From Bacteroidaceae bacterium (GTDB lineage: Bacteria; Bacteroidota; Bacteroidia; Bacteroidales; Bacteroidaceae), in the NCBI GenBank assembly GCA_017556585.1, contig JAFYMP010000103.1, positions 1-33,842 on the forward strand: DNA of 33,842 nt. Reading direction: 5' to 3'. Positions 33,720 through 33,842 of the stretch are shown piece after piece. The position numbers and the translations under genes are program-made. Numbering within the stretch: the first letter of the stretch is position 1; every line of letters starts with the position of its first letter. A model generated the notes under the pieces. It was not told the origin of the DNA. It did no database searches and saw only the letters and a list, made by a program, of their open reading frames with translations.

Positions 33720-33842
33720 TGTCCAAAAGATTTTTTAAAATTAATTTGTAACTTATTTATATATAATTAGATACATATAAAGAAAACGCGTGTCGATTTG
33801 AATTGATTTTGCAATTTTGCAGATTGTACTAAAACCAAATAA
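33720..33842. other. AT-rich end of window, no gene seen
   Basis: I see no long frame and no exact TAnnTTTG box in these last bases. The whole stretch 33453-33842 holds only the two hairpins and the 38-codon frame. The run TGTCCAAAAGATTTTTT at 33720 resembles a mobile-element end only loosely. Confidence 0.5.

Noticed and set aside
33717-33740. Terminal repeat of an insertion sequence
   Set aside because: The run TGTCCAAAAGATTTTTT has no inverted partner in the window and no transposase frame.

Overview
The window looks like chromosomal DNA from a member of the order Bacteroidales (phylum Bacteroidota). This rests on TAnnTTTG-type promoter boxes, AT-rich intergenic DNA with few Shine-Dalgarno sites, and lineage-typical families: a six-SLBB polysaccharide exporter, an outer-membrane beta-barrel protein with an N-terminal carboxypeptidase-regulatory-like domain, a DUF3078-like protein, FISUMP and InlB-type repeats, a T9SS-like C-terminal domain, and a PurF-like/carA/carB operon. 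I would not name a genus.

Layout. (1) 1-11934, minus strand: a Wzx/Wzy-type surface polysaccharide operon. In transcription order it holds the priming sugar-phosphate transferase, the SLBB outer-membrane export protein, a Wzz-like chain-length protein, a Wzy-like polymerase, a Wzx flippase, a GT2, a GT4, a heparinase II/III-type lyase, and a two-domain oxidoreductase cut by the window edge. Genes are tightly packed, several with ATGA overlaps. (2) 12128-14664, plus: fabD and a cytoplasmic GH13 alpha-amylase-like enzyme, 2 bases apart. The fabD promoter and the polysaccharide promoter face each other in the same 190 bases. (3) 14746-20928, minus: a purF-like amidotransferase, carA and carB, translationally coupled. 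They are preceded by a leader with a strong intrinsic terminator and a short Gln-rich ORF. CarA has lost its catalytic cysteine (Asp249 in its place). (4) 21196-21373: tRNA-Thr(CGT), followed by two antisense copies of its own 3' end and small hairpins. (5) 21382-25173, minus: a beta-barrel outer-membrane protein and a bile acid:sodium symporter-family transporter. (6) 25371-26003, plus: a stand-alone corrinoid protein. (7) 26073-30880, minus: a GH2 lipoprotein, purU, and a DUF3078-like outer-membrane protein. (8) 31003-33452, plus: two overlapping exported-protein genes, one with a T9SS-like tail and one with a FISUMP domain, an InlB-like repeat and two ~155-residue tandem repeats of unknown fold. 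(9) 33453-33842: hairpins, a possible 38-codon membrane ORF and no other clear gene.

How it works together. The first third builds and exports an extracellular glycan. The middle makes carbamoyl phosphate and phosphoribosylamine, with probable glutamine-linked control. The rest is envelope, one-carbon and glycan metabolism. I see no CRISPR array, phage module or intact insertion sequence. The most unusual points are the cysteine-less CarA with its PurF-like partner, the attenuator-like leader upstream of them, and the inverted tRNA-tail repeats.
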